A DNA stretch of 64,000 nt from Paraflavitalea pollutisoli (GCF_029360705.1 NZ_JARKMX010000014.1:434001-498000), one strand, 5' to 3'. Shown: positions 18,042 through 26,344, counted from the first letter of the stretch. The notes: a model not told the origin generated them from the sequence alone. Program-made: numbers and translations.

Positions 18042-19346
18042 CTAGACGAGTGGTATTGGTAGTTGCGAGCTAAAAATTGGAAGTTTATGAAGGGTTATCC
18101 ATTTTTCAATATGTTCTTTGTATCGAGATAAACTGTCTTTGCAGAATACTTTGAAACTCCAGGAAAGTTCCTTTGATAGAAAGTATTTCCGGAATATGAG
18201 GCAAACGATATCGTCAGTATCCTTAGATTCCAAATACTCTTGAATTAATGTCCCATCAAAAGTATTTTCATTTTGGAATAATGATATTTCTGTTCCCCGG
18301 TATATTTCATTGTCAAAGAAAAAAATTCGAGGCATATGCTTCAAGTCCTTTTGGCTTTTCCGCTTCTTGTCAATTTTGCCTATAAGATATTCAACAGTAT
18401 GGGAAGACATCATTTCATACTTGAATACAACATGTGTTTCATGTAGTTGTCTTTGTGTTTCGTCAATCAATTCTATTCGTCCTGGCTTCACAGCAAAAGA
18501 AACATTATTATCGTGTATTAGCTCGGTTTGATTTTCAAAAATGCCAATATGAAAGGGCTCAATTAAGACATCACCCACTTGAATGTTAGTAATTGCACAT
18601 ACTATTTGCTTCTCAAAGTTCAACTGATGCGTCTCTCGGGCTTTCTTAAAATACTCACGAAACGCAAGTTTGTATAAATTCTTGCCGGATTTCAATGCAA
18701 CTTCGTTCTTTGTCTTTACAGTGATATAACTATTTATGGCAACTGGGTATTTTAACCATTGGCTAACAAATTCCTCGTGCATATTGGATAAAAAAGATAA
18801 TCCAGGCAACTGGTATGAATACAACTTTTTGCACTCGAATAAAAACTTTGTATCACCAATCGTTAGAAACCCCTCCCTTTCTTTACCGTCTAGTATTTCT
18901 TTTCCTGAATGTTCTATATTGTTGATGCGAAGCAGCTCGTATGTTAGTGCTTCGAAATAGTAGTTGCGAAATCCTTGCCTTTTGCTATTGCTTCTGAGCT
19001 GTTTAATCAAATCAACGTGATATCTTTCCGTTTCCTTTAAGACATAAACGATTTCGAAAAGTTGAAATATTGAGCCATAGTCGTCATTGACCAACAGTTG
19101 AAAAATCCACGGAGAATCTTTAGCTGTTAACCTAATAGTGTTAAAATGCGCCGTTTCGATTATAAAAAAATCGGCTCCAAAAAAATCCTCCAAATATTTA
19201 TAAATCTCGAGCAGTTTCTTATCATCAATCTTTATCCTGCGGTGTAAGCTTAAATTAGAATTTATCATCCTGGTTCTCTTGAGCCATTCTGAAAGCAAAT
19301 TCAACTCGGGAATAGATTTGGGAAAAACTGTTCTCATTTCGGACAT
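18042..19346 (-). CDS. PD-(D/E)xK-like nuclease candidate of unknown family
   Basis: A 434-residue protein that I cannot place in a named family. Residues 126-175 have the layout of a restriction-endonuclease-like core. A helix contains E132 ('YYFEALTYELLRINNIEHSG'), a beta hairpin follows ('EREGFLTIGDTKFLFE'), and the strand ends in E171-C-K173, an ExK motif. The usual acidic residue before the hairpin would be E158 or nearby. The flanks (1-125 and 180-434) are unrecognised. The gene is AT-rich, lies between two other defence-like genes on the same strand and is separated from the next gene by 86 nt. Nuclease function is inferred. Confidence 0.7.
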   Translation of the reverse strand: MSEMRTVFPKSIPELNLLSEWLKRTRMINSNLSLHRRIKIDDKKLLEIYKYLEDFFGADFFIIETAHFNTIRLTAKDSPWIFQLLVNDDYGSIFQLFEIVYVLKETERYHVDLIKQLRSNSKRQGFRNYYFEALTYELLRINNIEHSGKEILDGKEREGFLTIGDTKFLFECKKLYSYQLPGLSFLSNMHEEFVSQWLKYPVAINSYITVKTKNEVALKSGKNLYKLAFREYFKKARETHQLNFEKQIVCAITNIQVGDVLIEPFHIGIFENQTELIHDNNVSFAVKPGRIELIDETQRQLHETHVVFKYEMMSSHTVEYLIGKIDKKRKSQKDLKHMPRIFFFDNEIYRGTEISLFQNENTFDGTLIQEYLESKDTDDIVCLIFRKYFLSKELSWSFKVFCKDSLSRYKEHIEKWITLHKLPIFSSQLPIPLV

Positions 19347-19432
19347 AAAATGTAATGTGTTAGGAGAATAATGCCAGTTTCAGAAGGGAAAGCTGCTGAT
19401 TTGCCAGCGATATTGGTTTCGTTAAGATGCTA

Positions 19433-20914
19433 TTATACTTCAGCTTCACCCTCTGGAGAAGCCATAACATCTTCGTCGATATCTTCTAACTCTCCTATAT
19501 CCCGATAGTATTCTTCGTCAATTGTAAGGCCGATAGCATTTTCCTGCGCTTTTACATGGTTGACTACCCAACCTTTGTAGCCCATCCATTTAAGGATTAT
19601 AGCATTGGTCAAGGTCAAAAGCCTCATGCCCAACTCGAGTTCATTCATTTCAAAAGTCTTCTCTTCCATGGGCTCCAATATAACATTGCCATGCAAGAGT
19701 GCATTTCGGTAGTCCAAGGCTAGCACATCTCTTCCAGATAGCGGAATACCCAGTAGCTTAAAAGGGATTTTAAGGCGGTCGCGATTTGTTGCCTTATTAA
19801 TCTCATTAATCTTATTCTGAAGTATGGTCGGGTTGAAATCTGGATCATTTCGGTAGTCCTCCAAAACCGATAGCAGCCTGTCTCTGAATTCTTTTGCCTT
19901 TGTTCTTAGTTTTATGGGGTTAATCTTTTCGGGGAATTTCTGTTCGAACAAGGTCGCTAGTCCCTCTAATGCTAATGCAAAACCCGCCGGCATCATGAGA
20001 AGCGAGGATCTCTTCGCTTCAATGATCAACAGTGCTATTACCTTATGAGCATCACAGGAGTGAATCCAGTTACACAGTTTGTTTAGTGCTTGAGTTGAAA
20101 TTTCAATAGTTTTTCCCTTATACTTCTGGTGCAAACCCGCGCTTCCCCTTAGCCATGAGGCTGCATTGCCTGTAAGCCCCGAGTAAATCGTTAAAATACT
20201 CGGACGTAATGTTGTATAGCGCCATGTGGTTGGGATTGTCATATCTTCAGTCGCATATGAGAAAATATACTGTTCGTTCTGCCAAAGATGACCGTTTACA
20301 AACGCAAGTCCTATGCTAATCGCCCAGCAACGTTCTCTGAATGTTTCATAACTCATTTTCGCGTCACAATCGATGATCAGGAACAGTTCTTGCCCCGCCC
20401 TAACCTGGCATATGGTAAATTGGTCTTCTAAAAGAGTAATGCGTACAAGTCCACTTGCATTTGATAGCTTTCCCGGCTCAGTTATATAACTATAAGGTTC
20501 GACAGTAAAATAATGAATGGAAAGAAAGCCTTCGGTAATTGGCAGAATCGCTCTAAGGTAACTATGGTCGGGAAAATTGCCTCCTGGTTGAAAGCTATTT
20601 ACCTGTAATTCACGCCTTGAATAGGTCCCTTTACGGTCGCGATGATGATGTCTGATCCTGTTTTGAAATGTATCGATTAACCTGTACTCGGCATTATGAC
20701 TCTGAAAAGTAATATTTTCGACAATATCCCTGTCAATACTGAGATGCTGCTTGCTGAATGCGGCCAGCTTGTAACCCCGTTCCTTCTGTTTTTTAAGAAT
20801 GCCAATGAATGGCGTGTCAAAGTTGTTACAATACACCTGCCCATAAGTAGTCTTGTCATTAAGCCGCTGTATGATGCCAATTGCCTCTACTGCATTGATT
20901 TTCTTATTACTCAT
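19433..20914 (-). CDS. Large HEPN-type protein, ApeA-like
   Basis: A 493-residue protein. The C-terminal helical part (about 300-460) contains 'ALDYRNALLHGNV', in which R403-x4-H408 matches the catalytic RxxxxH of HEPN ribonucleases. The N-terminal 230 residues are beta-rich ('YGQVYCNNFDTPFIGILKK'). This order (N-terminal beta domain, C-terminal HEPN domain) is that of ApeA-type abortive-infection proteins, though I cannot confirm the family without a search. The C-terminal tail is strongly acidic. It stands alone behind a 270-nt spacer that separates it from the reverse-transcriptase operon. Confidence 0.65.
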   Translation of the reverse strand: MSNKKINAVEAIGIIQRLNDKTTYGQVYCNNFDTPFIGILKKQKERGYKLAAFSKQHLSIDRDIVENITFQSHNAEYRLIDTFQNRIRHHHRDRKGTYSRRELQVNSFQPGGNFPDHSYLRAILPITEGFLSIHYFTVEPYSYITEPGKLSNASGLVRITLLEDQFTICQVRAGQELFLIIDCDAKMSYETFRERCWAISIGLAFVNGHLWQNEQYIFSYATEDMTIPTTWRYTTLRPSILTIYSGLTGNAASWLRGSAGLHQKYKGKTIEISTQALNKLCNWIHSCDAHKVIALLIIEAKRSSLLMMPAGFALALEGLATLFEQKFPEKINPIKLRTKAKEFRDRLLSVLEDYRNDPDFNPTILQNKINEINKATNRDRLKIPFKLLGIPLSGRDVLALDYRNALLHGNVILEPMEEKTFEMNELELGMRLLTLTNAIILKWMGYKGWVVNHVKAQENAIGLTIDEEYYRDIGELEDIDEDVMASPEGEAEV

Positions 20915-21184
20915 TATATCAGAAAATTTACTTGAACTTTATTTGGGGGCAATTAGAAGCCTTACTCCTTTCAAGAAACTGCGAATTCGGCTGGCCCTAC
21001 TGCTATATGCTTTGGGTTTATCAACGAATTGCCTCCTGAGCTACATCAAAGGTTTAAACAGATATTTACGTTACTGTTTAAAGTTCACTTCGGGGGACCT
21101 AAAGGCGATAAGGTTAGGACTTTCAACCACTTAGAGAGATAGATCTATTCACACTATTAGTCTTACGTTCACTTTGTTAGTTGG
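20915..21184. other. Noncoding spacer with a perfect hairpin between RT operon and ApeA-like gene
   Basis: 270 nt without a gene. It contains TTTAAACAG (21053-21061) and CTGTTTAAA (21074-21082), a perfect 9-bp inverted repeat with a 12-nt loop, and a 10-bp palindrome ATAGATCTAT (21139-21148). No T run follows the hairpin on either strand, so it is not a normal intrinsic terminator. It could be part of a noncoding RNA or an operator. Confidence 0.5.
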
Positions 21185-22276
21185 CTAAATCAGTAGAACG
21201 CATATGATAATTAGAGAAATGATCAATAATGTCAGAATTATACCATTTCGCGTCTTTTGCTTGGTGATCAAAATGGACAATTGTTCGTTGCGCTCTCTTT
21301 CGGCTTTTTGTGCAGCGGTCGCTTGCTGGGTACTTTCTGTGAGGCGAGCGTTAAGGGACTTAATTTCGCCTTGATAGGAAAGTTCAACCTGGCGAGTGAT
21401 ATCTGTAATCAGCTTGGCCTTTGATCGCTGAATGTCTTCTATGCTGGATGAGTAGCATTCATATAGATACTGACCAAGTGCGGTCGGTGTGATAAACGAC
21501 TTGTCTGACACTTTTTGGAACAACGGCTCATCGACAGCATGTCCGATTGCTGAGATAAGGATTGGTTGCAGGGTTATGGCAGCCTGGGCCAATTCAATGT
21601 TATCAAATACCTGTAGATTTTCCCCGCCGCCGCGCACTACAACTACAATGTCATTCGCAGCATGGGTGTCAAGAGCCGAAACGATGTCCTGTGGCCGTGT
21701 GAAATTGACCCGAACGAAGCGGACTTCATAGATAGCTACACTATCTTTGAGTTGGTGCAAGAAATCCTGATCAACAATGGCCGTTGTACCAAGAATGACA
21801 GTGATATTGACCTTCGCTTGTTTGAATATCCGGTCCCGAATAAGGTTCCTTACATCCTTAAAGCCAATTTGCGCCTTTTGCCGGATTAATGCCAGGGATT
21901 GCATATCCGCCGGGTCTTGCTCAGTTAACGCCTGATGATGTAGTTCGGACAGTCGGAGTATCAAATCGATCCTGCCCGTTGCTGCAGCTACTCTTTTGGT
22001 AACATAGCAAGTGCCTTCAATGAGTTGGCCCTCCTGAAGTTTTTGGCGGATCGTTTCGTGCACCATCAGCGTCATATTCGCCTCTCCCACCTCATCCTTC
22101 AGTATGTCGTAATACATCCCGTTGTAGTTAACACCCTTACCTTTTCTGTATATTCCTTTGACCAGCAACAATTGCTGCAACACCGGCGACGACAATGAAT
22201 TATCTAACAGGTGTACGATTGCACCTGGCCCATAGACCAGCATTTCTACCCCAGGCAAAAACTCACTATTTTCCAT
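21185..22276 (-). CDS. Exonuclease VII large-subunit (XseA)-like nuclease with C-terminal membrane anchor
   Basis: A 363-residue protein. Residues about 50-112 resemble the N-terminal OB-fold of XseA. Residues 155-270 hold the catalytic core, with 'VVVVRGGGENLQVFDN' (R215), 'ISAIGHAVDEPL' (H246 and D249) and 'ITPTALG' (263-268). These are the equivalents of the conserved VVRGGGS, GHxxD and APTP blocks of E. coli XseA. A short coiled coil (about 280-340) and one transmembrane helix (345-363) replace the long coiled-coil that binds XseB in true Exo VII. It overlaps the RT gene by 11 nt and so belongs to its operon. It is probably a membrane-tethered single-strand DNA nuclease effector or msDNA processor. 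It is unlikely to be housekeeping xseA because of the anchor and the partner genes. Confidence 0.88.
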   Translation of the reverse strand: MENSEFLPGVEMLVYGPGAIVHLLDNSLSSPVLQQLLLVKGIYRKGKGVNYNGMYYDILKDEVGEANMTLMVHETIRQKLQEGQLIEGTCYVTKRVAAATGRIDLILRLSELHHQALTEQDPADMQSLALIRQKAQIGFKDVRNLIRDRIFKQAKVNITVILGTTAIVDQDFLHQLKDSVAIYEVRFVRVNFTRPQDIVSALDTHAANDIVVVVRGGGENLQVFDNIELAQAAITLQPILISAIGHAVDEPLFQKVSDKSFITPTALGQYLYECYSSSIEDIQRSKAKLITDITRQVELSYQGEIKSLNARLTESTQQATAAQKAERERNEQLSILITKQKTRNGIILTLLIISLIIICVLLI

Positions 22277-23090
22277 TCTTATTGGGTTTATTTTTGGGCT
22301 TTAACCCTGCAAAATAATAGCCTAGCCCCCGGCGGGTCGGCTCCGGCGTCGAAGGATCTGCATATTTGTCCTTTAGTATTTGGGGCGGGCGAAGTACGTT
22401 TTGACCGATATCAACACCTGTAAGGATTATCCGCCCCATTTTATAATACGTTTTGTTGTAGCCGATATAGAACCCAGCTTTGTTGATGATGTCAATAAAT
22501 GTAGGAACTAATTCTTCAAAATCCTTATGCGAGGAAAACCCAAGGTCATCGACAAAGCGGGTATAAGTTATTTCATGCTCGGCACAGAGGGCTAGGATTT
22601 GCTCATCCATCTTCAGTCCTGCCAGGTTTGCAAGAAATGGACTGGTGGGAGGCCCCTGCGCCAGGTGACCCCGGTATGTTGTAAGCTTTGTCAGCCAGTG
22701 GCTCACTTTGGGGGAAAATCCGCAAGCGAGCAAACATTCATTCACCCGTTTATTGGTCACAAAATCAAAATATGCTCTCAAGTCGGTGTGGAATTTATAC
22801 AACTTTCCCTGGTGCGGCCGCGTATTAGTCACGTTCCCGCGACCGCGAATACCGCCGTGGAGGTGTGCAGGCAATTGTATTTTACTGAAAATCCGAGATT
22901 GAATGAGATCCTGGATATGGCGGAGTTCCTGCCGGCTGGGATGGAAATGTCTATACTTTTTCTGACCCTTTACTACTCCTTTCTTGCGCTGAAAGTGATA
23001 ATGAAATTGGTCGGCATCTTCAGTTACGCGTTCTAAATCCGGCATACTATACTTTAAAACAGCACTTAGGTGCGTTAAAGATGCTATCAT
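22266..23090 (-). CDS. Retron-like reverse transcriptase
   Basis: A 274-residue group II/retron-lineage reverse transcriptase. Visible motifs are N-T-R-P-H at 89-93 (the retron NAxxH signature), 'FHTDLRAYFDF' with D103 (motif A), 'QGPPTSPFLANLA' at 145-157, F-V-D-D at 179-182 (catalytic YxDD-type box, with F and V in place of the common Y and A) and 'IILTGVDI' at 221-228 (the retron VTG signature). The length is short but within the retron range. Its start overlaps the XRE gene stop by 4 nt and its end overlaps the ExoVII-like gene by 11 nt, implying coupled translation. I could not identify its msr-msd template RNA. Confidence 0.88.
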   Translation of the reverse strand: MIASLTHLSAVLKYSMPDLERVTEDADQFHYHFQRKKGVVKGQKKYRHFHPSRQELRHIQDLIQSRIFSKIQLPAHLHGGIRGRGNVTNTRPHQGKLYKFHTDLRAYFDFVTNKRVNECLLACGFSPKVSHWLTKLTTYRGHLAQGPPTSPFLANLAGLKMDEQILALCAEHEITYTRFVDDLGFSSHKDFEELVPTFIDIINKAGFYIGYNKTYYKMGRIILTGVDIGQNVLRPPQILKDKYADPSTPEPTRRGLGYYFAGLKPKNKPNKNGK

Positions 23091-23380
23091 TCAATTGCCA
23101 TTAAGTCTGTTAGAAATTGTTTGATAAGTGGTTCTATCATCCGGAAATGTGCTGCCTTATGTTCAGGGATGTCTTTTTCGTCAACAGCAAAAAAGAAAAG
23201 GAATGGAAGCGGGGTATTTAGTGTTTTGGCGATTTTTTCCAACAGCGCTACATTAGGCGTCTTATGGTTGTTTTCGACCTGAGATAAGTATGTATGGGTA
23301 ATACCAAGCATGTCGGCCATTTCAGTTTGCTTCAGATTCTTTTTCTGCCGTAATGTAGTGATGGTTTTTCCTAAGTTCAT
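23087..23380 (-). CDS. XRE-family helix-turn-helix protein
   Basis: A 97-residue protein. Residues 5-60 form a Cro/C1-type DNA-binding domain ('LKQTEMADMLGITHTYLSQV', then 'TPNVALLEKIAKTLN'). A C-terminal helix (about 75-97) follows, which may serve dimerisation or contact the RT. The stop overlaps the RT start (ATGA arrangement). It either represses the operon, perhaps at the palindrome at 23.7 kb, or is a component of the RT complex, since HTH proteins accompany some retrons. Confidence 0.9.
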   Translation of the reverse strand: MNLGKTITTLRQKKNLKQTEMADMLGITHTYLSQVENNHKTPNVALLEKIAKTLNTPLPFLFFFAVDEKDIPEHKAAHFRMIEPLIKQFLTDLMAIE

Positions 23381-23403
23381 AAAAAAATAAATTAAGTGGA
23401 CGG

Positions 23404-23646
23404 TTAAAGAAGCTTATCGATTAAGTTTTGGGCTTGCTCTGCGATAAGTGGGTGGGTTAGCCACCTCATTAACAACTCTGCAATGCGCATACCATTTTGA
23501 AATCTCTCATCTCCCTTCTTCTCGTCGTGTTCTCTAAGATGAGCGATAACGTCTCTTAAAAGTTCGCATTCTTTAACCGTCATTGAACCACGGTTCTTTA
23601 GAATTTCATTGAGCCCGTCTATGAGGGCTTTTGTCGTTTTGGACAT
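23404..23646 (-). CDS. Small helical protein, first gene of the RT operon
   Basis: An 80-residue, predicted all-helical, charged protein ('ALIDGLNEILKNRGSMTVKE', then 'LLMRWLTHPLIAEQAQNLID'). No family was recognised. It precedes the XRE gene by 23 nt on the same strand, so it is probably co-transcribed with XRE, RT and the ExoVII-like gene. It is too short for an effector; a regulator or antitoxin-like partner is possible. Confidence 0.65.
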   Translation of the reverse strand: MSKTTKALIDGLNEILKNRGSMTVKECELLRDVIAHLREHDEKKGDERFQNGMRIAELLMRWLTHPLIAEQAQNLIDKLL

Positions 23647-23701
23647 AAAAAATAATTTAAATTTTAGACCAGCTTATGCTGCCCTGTCCAATGCAGTGGC
23701 G

Positions 23702-23714
23702 GTCAAAATTTGAC
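23702..23714. promoter_or_regulatory. Palindrome upstream of the RT operon, candidate operator
   Basis: GTCAAA-A-TTTGAC is a 6-bp perfect inverted repeat around one base, 56-68 nt before the first gene of the operon. An 8-bp direct repeat CCTGTCCA flanks the area on the plus strand (23683-23690 and 23747-23754). The size fits the half-sites bound by XRE regulators. Inference from position and symmetry. Confidence 0.4.
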
Positions 23715-23898
23715 GTGGTTCAACTGAAAAAATCACTTAATTCAATCCTGTCCATAGAAGAGTTATAGCAGAGTCCTTCGCAAGTAAAATAACAAAACGA
23801 TAAAACTACTGATAAACTAAGAACCACATGCGTTAATAACTGCAAGACACGAATCTGGTTAATCCAATACGCCGAAACCTTCACTTATCGATAACATC

Positions 23899-24210
23899 AT
23901 GGTTATAGCAAGTATAAATGACACGGTTATTGGCCTACCACGGCATTTCCTGTTAACCATTGTACTTATCAATTCAGATAGTTACAAACCGGCTGAAATG
24001 CAGGATATACTATTCTGCGCAAAGAGATATGAACTTCATATGATTTCGCTGGACGTATTCTGTCGTCACCGTCCGGATGCGAGACCCGCATCTGAGGCGC
24101 GATGGCTAGGAACAATTATGCGGAATCGACGTTCTGCAACATCCTTTTCCACATTACGCACTGAAGCGCTTAATGACATGATGACCTACTGCCGACATTC
24201 AAAGAACTAA
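23899..24210 (+). CDS. Doubtful small hypothetical protein
   Basis: A 103-codon frame beginning 'MVIASINDTVIGLPRHFLLT'. It is divergent from the RT operon and has no clear ribosome-binding site or recognisable domain. The first 60 residues look protein-like, while the rest is arginine- and serine-rich. It may be a real small gene, a remnant, or noncoding sequence. Confidence 0.3.
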   Translation: MVIASINDTVIGLPRHFLLTIVLINSDSYKPAEMQDILFCAKRYELHMISLDVFCRHRPDARPASEARWLGTIMRNRRSATSFSTLRTEALNDMMTYCRHSKN

Positions 24211-24798
24211 TGCAAATATACGATGTTTCACTGAAAGTGAAACATTTTCTTCAGCCATATTTAAAACAATATTTTTATATTGATTTACAATCAATTAGAA
24301 CACCCCATTAATAACCGCAGTGAAAGCGACCGAAGTAAACAGGATGTAAAAAAAGGCATCGACTAGAATGGGCCGGTAGTTCGAAAAGCTTGCGGCATTA
24401 CGGCCAAACACTTAAAGAGGATACCGGGTTTTCTGACCCGTGAATTCCCAATAAGCTCCATTTATCACCCAGCGAGGTTCGGGACCTCATCATCCAAATG
24501 AAGAAGGTCCGATCAGTTGAACCAGACGCACATCGTAATAAGTGGGGTAAATAGCGGGTAGTTCACAAAGCATTTTGCCTAAATGGATCGCATGGAACAT
24601 ACAAAGTGCAGTTCGCTACAAAAAAGATTGAATCTGGCGACTACGGTTTTGTCGGTTTTCCTTGCAGTTTTTTCATTTTTGGAGACTTTGGTGCGTTTTG
24701 GAGAATTCAACCCGTGCCTTGCAAGCTAGAAGATATCAGTTGCAACATGTAAGTGTGTAAGGGTTGCTCACTTTTATGGCGGCTTTGTGCGCTTGTCA
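24211..24798. other. Gene-poor gap with a possible gene-end fragment
   Basis: About 590 nt without an intact gene. On the plus strand 24456-24554 reads 'LHLSPSEVRDLIIQMKKVRS', followed by 'VEPDAHRNKWGK' and a TAG. It looks like the end of a helical protein whose beginning is lost. I see no family match and no repeat. Confidence 0.35.
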
Positions 24799-24806
24799 TA
24801 CATTTG
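24799..24806 (+). promoter_or_regulatory. Putative -7 box for the HNH-fusion gene
   Basis: TACATTTG matches TAnnTTTG exactly, 32 nt before the ATG of the HNH-fusion gene. A degenerate TTTA about 22 nt upstream may be the -33 element. Confidence 0.5.
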
Positions 24807-24837
24807 GTCTCCCATAACATGAAAAGCAATTGCAGGT

Positions 24838-25908
24838 ATGAGAAATGAATTTCCTATCAGCGTGAAACAAAAATTGGCAGAAAGAGTCGCCTACCGTTGC
24901 TCTTTCCCCGATTGTGACCAACACACTATCGGACCGGGTGTAGAGAATGATATGGCCACTATGAATCTGGAAGAAGCTGCACATATTTATGCCGCCTCAC
25001 CAGGTGGGCCAAGATATAATCCTGAGCTGAGTGATGACGCATGTAGGTCTATTGAAAATGGTATTTGGCTTTGCCGAAAACATGCACGGGTAATTGATGT
25101 GGGTCACAAGGTATACGCTGCACAGACTTTGAAGACCTGGAAGAAAAGTGCAGAGTTGCGGGCTCGTTATGTCTTGCTGGGGGGCGATACGGATCAAGCT
25201 GCCCTCCCTTCAGTACTGCTCCGGCTTGGTCATAGACTGGTATGTTGGGTACGATGGTTGGCAATCGAGCATCTGCAATGGACTTTTGAGGTGGTAGCTT
25301 TCGTAGAAGGATCAATACAGGATTTGCAGATGTATTGTAGCTCATTTTCCCAGATGCCGTCCTATAACCGGTTTGTTATTATCGAGAGCCAAGGTGATGG
25401 TAGATGCCTAGAAGGGATACATTTGAAAGTTGAACAGGGACAGCGGGTGCTTTTGGAATGCTTCGTAGGGCCAAAGGCACCACGTTCCATCCATCAGGAC
25501 ATGGCAGATTTCGCGCTGGATTCAGATTTTGACCTGGAGACCTATCAGGGTGATCTACATGTGGTAACAGGAACCGAGGCGGCTATCCAGGCGATCACCC
25601 TATCCCTTAGCCTTCAATATGGCGATTTAAAGGAATTTCCAGATGAGGGGTCAGAGTTCAGGTGGATTTTAGCGCACTACCAGCACGATCCTTTACTCAA
25701 CAAGATGATAAAAATGGAGGTCGCCAGGCTGCTAACGGTGGGCGCAAACCTGGCGAATCGCCCTGGTTTAGACTTCGTAAACCGGGTAATCGATGTACAG
25801 GTGCTGGGTGTCCGACAACTTCCCATTTGCTCACCGGCTATCGTCCATCTGGAGCTGGAATTCGGGGATGGTGAACAATGGAAGGGTATAATTCAGATTC
25901 CAGTATAG
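24838..25908 (+). CDS. HNH-domain protein with a large uncharacterised C-terminal domain
   Basis: A 356-residue protein. The first 95 residues form an HNH endonuclease-like zinc finger: 'YRCSFPDCDQHTIGPG' with a CxxxxC pair, then 'EEAAHIYAASPGGPRYNPEL', and 'IENGIWLCRKHARVID' supplying N, C and H. This variant (AAHI...ENGIWLCxxH) is common at the front of defence and conflict proteins. The remaining 240 residues have no motif I recognise and may be the sensor or effector partner domain. The gene stands alone, divergent from the RT operon, in the middle of the island. Confidence 0.75.
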   Translation: MRNEFPISVKQKLAERVAYRCSFPDCDQHTIGPGVENDMATMNLEEAAHIYAASPGGPRYNPELSDDACRSIENGIWLCRKHARVIDVGHKVYAAQTLKTWKKSAELRARYVLLGGDTDQAALPSVLLRLGHRLVCWVRWLAIEHLQWTFEVVAFVEGSIQDLQMYCSSFSQMPSYNRFVIIESQGDGRCLEGIHLKVEQGQRVLLECFVGPKAPRSIHQDMADFALDSDFDLETYQGDLHVVTGTEAAIQAITLSLSLQYGDLKEFPDEGSEFRWILAHYQHDPLLNKMIKMEVARLLTVGANLANRPGLDFVNRVIDVQVLGVRQLPICSPAIVHLELEFGDGEQWKGIIQIPV

Positions 25909-26059
25909 GATGGTTGTCGAATACAACTATTTCCTGCGTGTATAATGCTATAATAAGCTGAAAAACACAATCAAAACTGATTATGTTTTTCTCTATGTGA
26001 AGAAAAATTCGTATATTTATATATAGGGCAGTCGAAAGACTTAAAACCCTTTTTTACAA

Positions 26060-26344
26060 ATGAAAAATATGAAAAAAAGTAAGCTTTATTTCCATGTACC
26101 CTCTCAGCAGGAGGTTTATGAAGTGACCCCTGATTGCTGTGTAGTAAGGGTGCATTACAATGAGAAGGATCCTCTCATCCAAGGTAGAAATGATGAGGAA
26201 GGCTCCAGGCTGCTCAATTCCTATGATTTGGAATGCTACACCTGTCATCCAGGACTGGAAATTATACCAGTAAGCCAGGAATTCTACCAGCAAAAGTATA
26301 GAGAAGCCATTGAGCTTAACGAGAGAAGAAACAATGCTGCATAA
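26060..26344 (+). CDS. Small hypothetical protein
   Basis: A 94-residue soluble protein ('YFHVPSQQEVYEVTPDCCVV', then 'YDLECYTCHPGLEIIPVSQE') with four cysteines and no recognised domain. It lies 150 nt downstream of the HNH-fusion gene on the same strand. An AT-rich stretch (TATATTTATATATAG near 26011) may be its promoter. It could be an accessory of the HNH protein or an independent gene. Confidence 0.55.
   Translation: MKNMKKSKLYFHVPSQQEVYEVTPDCCVVRVHYNEKDPLIQGRNDEEGSRLLNSYDLECYTCHPGLEIIPVSQEFYQQKYREAIELNERRNNAA

Noticed and set aside
21185-22276. The XseA-like gene as the housekeeping exonuclease VII
   Set aside because: It has a C-terminal membrane helix, no xseB next to it, overlaps an RT gene and lies in an island. 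A housekeeping xseA would be expected elsewhere.
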